Made by a program: the position numbers and the translations under genes. The notes beneath the pieces are model-generated. The model saw only the letters and a program-made list of their open reading frames with translations. It did not search any database and was not told where the DNA came from. A DNA stretch of 64,000 nucleotides from Psychrosphaera sp. B3R10 (lineage in GTDB: Bacteria > Pseudomonadota > Gammaproteobacteria > Enterobacterales > Alteromonadaceae): positions 124,001 to 188,000 of the forward strand of contig NZ_JAHKQH010000009.1 in assembly GCF_018861025.1 (NCBI RefSeq). The letters are read 5' to 3'. Positions 61,976-64,000 of this stretch are shown here, one piece after another (position 1 is the first letter of the stretch; each line of letters opens with the position of its first letter).

Positions 61976-63520
61976 TTGTTTGAGATCAAATTAACGACGA
62001 TTATGACTATTCTATCTGGCAAGCAATCGACAAAAATTACCGACTTACGATTTTCCAATACGTATGCTAATTCGTTGTCTGAATTAGGGCATTTTGTAAA
62101 TCCAACGGCATTCCCAAAACCTAAGTGGGTAAGTATCAGTTCGCAAACAAGTAAGATACTCAATATCGATGCGACTGCCTTAGAAAGCCAATCTGAATGG
62201 CTTAACTGGTTTAGCGGAAATCAAATGGTAGATGCGGCCCAACCTATTGCGCAAAAATACACAGGGCATCAATTTGGTCAATATAATCCCGAATTAGGCG
62301 ATGGCCGCGGATTGTTACTCGGTGAATTACTTTCCGACACAGGGCGTTGGGATATTCACGTAAAAGGCGCGGGAAAAACCCCATATTCTCGATTTGGCGA
62401 TGGCCGAGCAGTATTAAGAAGCTGCATACGCGAATATTTAGCTTCCGAAGCATTACATCATTTGGGGATACCAACTTCCCGGGCTTTAGGCTTATTTACA
62501 ACAGGTGAAAAAGTCCAGCGTGAAACCATCGAACCCGGTGCCGCTTTAATCCGAGTTTGCGAAAGTCACCTTCGTTTTGGTCATTTTGAATACGCCTTTT
62601 ATCAAAACGATACTAAATTATTAGAACAACTTGTGGCGTACGCTGTAACTGATGTATTGCCGCAATCGTCGGATGAAATACGCGCTCTAAAGCCCAATGC
62701 CTCTGCGCAACAGCAAGCTTATCAATTACTTAAATTCACGATCCGAACAACGGCGGAAATGATTGCGAAGTGGCAAGCTTATGGATTTTGCCACGGGGTT
62801 ATGAACACCGACAACATGTCAATTTTGGGCATCACTTTTGATTATGGTCCCTACGGTTTTCTAGATGTGTATGAACCATCACATATTTGCAATCATTCAG
62901 ATCACAGTGGTCGATATGCATTTGACGAACAACCGAGCATTGGGTTGTGGAATCTCAACGCGCTTGGCTATTCACTTTCGCCTTTATTGTCAAAAGAAGA
63001 ATTGACCGAATTGCTAAAACAGTACGAAACAATTTTACTTGATAATTATTCTTCGTTAATGCGGAAAAAGCTTGGTTTTAAAGAAAAGCAAAAAGAAGAT
63101 CAAGCCTTGTTGGGGGGACTTCTCGCCCTCATGCAGGAACAAAAACGCGACTATACCTATACGTGGCGAATGTTAAGCAATGTCCGTTTTAGTGACAAAA
63201 ATGAACAAGTATTTATTGATACCTTTGTCGACCGTGATGCAGCAACAGCTTGGCTAAAACGTTATAAAAAGCGTGTTTCTATGGAAGTTATTTCAGATGA
63301 TGAACGTTGCGAGCTCATGTATTCGGTAAACCCAAAATACATTGTTAGAAACTACTTAGCACAGCAAGTCATTGAAGCTGCAGAGAGTGGAGATAACAAA
63401 CCTTTAGAGGAACTGTTGTTGGTGTTATCACAGCCATTTGCCGAGCAGCCTGACTTCGACCTTTATAGTAAATTGCCCCCAGACTGGGCAGGTAAACTCA
63501 GTATCAGTTGCAGCAGTTAA
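61976..63520 (+). CDS. selO: Protein adenylyltransferase SelO (YdiU)
   Basis: 514 residues from TTG 61976 (AAAGG eight bases upstream), or 505 from ATG 62003, which has no ribosome site. Pseudokinase-fold enzyme with the family blocks GHQFGQYNPELGDGRGLLLG (nucleotide loop), HVKGAGKTPYSRFGDGRAVL, and HGVMNTDNMSILGITFDYGP with the metal-binding Asn/Asp. The last residues SCSS match the conserved C-terminal Cys motif (Sec in mammals, Cys here). SelO transfers AMP to redox proteins such as glutaredoxin, linking it with gor and the peroxiredoxin nearby. It is divergent from the cytochrome gene. Confidence 0.95.
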   Translation: MFEIKLTTIMTILSGKQSTKITDLRFSNTYANSLSELGHFVNPTAFPKPKWVSISSQTSKILNIDATALESQSEWLNWFSGNQMVDAAQPIAQKYTGHQFGQYNPELGDGRGLLLGELLSDTGRWDIHVKGAGKTPYSRFGDGRAVLRSCIREYLASEALHHLGIPTSRALGLFTTGEKVQRETIEPGAALIRVCESHLRFGHFEYAFYQNDTKLLEQLVAYAVTDVLPQSSDEIRALKPNASAQQQAYQLLKFTIRTTAEMIAKWQAYGFCHGVMNTDNMSILGITFDYGPYGFLDVYEPSHICNHSDHSGRYAFDEQPSIGLWNLNALGYSLSPLLSKEELTELLKQYETILLDNYSSLMRKKLGFKEKQKEDQALLGGLLALMQEQKRDYTYTWRMLSNVRFSDKNEQVFIDTFVDRDAATAWLKRYKKRVSMEVISDDERCELMYSVNPKYIVRNYLAQQVIEAAESGDNKPLEELLLVLSQPFAEQPDFDLYSKLPPDWAGKLSISCSS

Positions 63521-63542
63521 TACCAAAAAGTAATACGAAATC

Positions 63543-63579
63543 GTGGCGCGCAATGCCCTTAGTAAAAGCTGCGCGCGAC
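63543..63579. terminator. GC-rich hairpin between selO and the DUF523 gene
   Basis: 10-bp inverted repeat with one mismatch, built on GCGCGCA / TGCGCGC, with a 17-nt loop. There is no strong T-run. It lies in the short gap between convergent genes, so it could end either. Confidence 0.5.
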
Positions 63580-63604
63580 ATTTCAATGATTGAGTACGAA
63601 TTAA

Positions 63605-64000
63605 CTAATCTGAGTGATTTAGCTGCTGTTGCAATTCATTAAGCTGCAATTCTGAAAAGACCGCGACCCCATTTTCACGCAGTCGCCTAGCCGTTACCCC
63701 TTCACCATCAATTAAAGTAGCGCTAAACGTACCGTCATATATTTGTTGATTACCACAACTAGGACTATTTGCTTTCAGCAAGGCGTGACTCACTTGGTGC
63801 GCTTGGCAAAGTGCTAACGCTTGGTCAGCCCCCTTTTCAAAGGCCTCTGTTACGTCAATTCCCTGTACAGTGATGACTTTACCTTCAGCGTATTCAGCTG
63901 GCGCCCTTGGTGTGTTAAGCCCGCCCATCACCTCTGGACACATAACCACTAACTTACCGTCTTGCTGTAACTGCTTTAACCAACTTAAGTCAGCCAAAGG
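63605..64000 (-). CDS. DUF523 family protein, 5-prime end outside the window
   Basis: At least 131 codons; the frame is open to the window edge, so the start is missing. The visible part has CPEVMGGLNTPRAPAE and KANSPSCGNQQIYDGTF, the two Cys-containing signatures of DUF523. The usual N-terminal SACLLG segment would lie beyond position 64000. Some family members carry an extra C-terminal DUF1722; this one ends soon after the ARRLRENG segment, so it is the short form. The function is not established; the conserved Cys suggest metal or cofactor binding. Confidence 0.85.
   Translation of the reverse strand, partial: PLADLSWLKQLQQDGKLVVMCPEVMGGLNTPRAPAEYAEGKVITVQGIDVTEAFEKGADQALALCQAHQVSHALLKANSPSCGNQQIYDGTFSATLIDGEGVTARRLRENGVAVFSELQLNELQQQLNHSD

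Noticed and set aside
1-64000. CRISPR arrays, tRNA or rRNA genes, prophage or defence island
   Set aside because: No regularly spaced repeats, cloverleaf-like sequences, integrase other than XerC, phage genes or defence-type domains were seen.

Overview
The window looks like the chromosome of a marine gammaproteobacterium of the order Alteromonadales, of a Colwellia/Thalassotalea/Psychrosphaera-like kind. This rests on moderately AT-rich DNA, the gene sets lptM-lysA-dapF-DUF484-xerC with divergent cyaY, hemC-hemD/X-hemY, rho next to ubiD and proBA, and prlC-tag-rsmJ. It also rests on families common in that order: DUF3019/MipA, DUF2956, DUF2914, and a GlyGly-CTERM subtilase. The genus is an inference. 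No rRNA, tRNA, CRISPR array, prophage or intact insertion sequence was seen.

Layout. 0.2-5.5 kb: a very large exported subtilase ending in a GlyGly-CTERM anchor. 5.7-8.8 kb: a + strand operon of MipA-like porin, DUF3019 protein, OmpR-type regulator and sensor kinase. 8.9-14.7 kb: a - strand block with a receiver-TPR protein whose phospho-acceptor is lost, then xerC, DUF484, dapF, lysA and lptM. 14.8-21.5 kb: cyaY, a DUF2914 protein, then hemC, a fused hemD-hemX, hemY and a membrane GGDEF protein. 21.5-33.4 kb: assorted single genes (MscS channel, DUF2956, periplasmic binding protein, cyclophilin, RRM protein, lipoprotein, EamA permease, trhO, MFS, GNAT, thioredoxin-fold lipoprotein, GntR and MarR regulators, MAPEG protein). 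33.5-40 kb: ubiD-ferredoxin-fre, rho, proBA. 40-48.3 kb: VOC protein, a Tat-exported binding protein coupled to a TorS-like hybrid kinase, tonB, an ECF sigma factor with a probable membrane partner, a CPBP protease and a second orphan binding protein. 48.3-51.2 kb: a TolB/TPR membrane protein flanked by diverged 98-bp direct repeats and followed by a remnant of a paralog's start. 51.2-64 kb: gor, prlC-tag-rsmJ-peroxiredoxin, an S9 peptidase, a hotdog thioesterase, recQ, a cytochrome c, selO and an edge-truncated DUF523 gene.

How it fits together. Most of the window is housekeeping: lysine/peptidoglycan precursor (lysA, dapF), haem (hemC, hemDX, hemY), proline (proB, proA), ubiquinone (ubiD with redox partners), chromosome resolution and repair (xerC, recQ, tag), transcription termination (rho) and oxidative-stress defence (gor, peroxiredoxin, selO). 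Sensing modules are spread between them: two sensor kinases, a diguanylate cyclase, an ECF sigma unit and two orphan solute-binding proteins. Many units end in strong hairpin-plus-U-tract terminators, several of them bidirectional between convergent genes. I found no clear new multigene system. The least ordinary items are the repeat-flanked TolB/TPR gene with its paralog remnant, the Asp-to-Ala receiver-TPR protein, the binding protein/hybrid kinase pair without an HPt domain, and three tandem 17-bp repeats upstream of the thioredoxin-fold lipoprotein.
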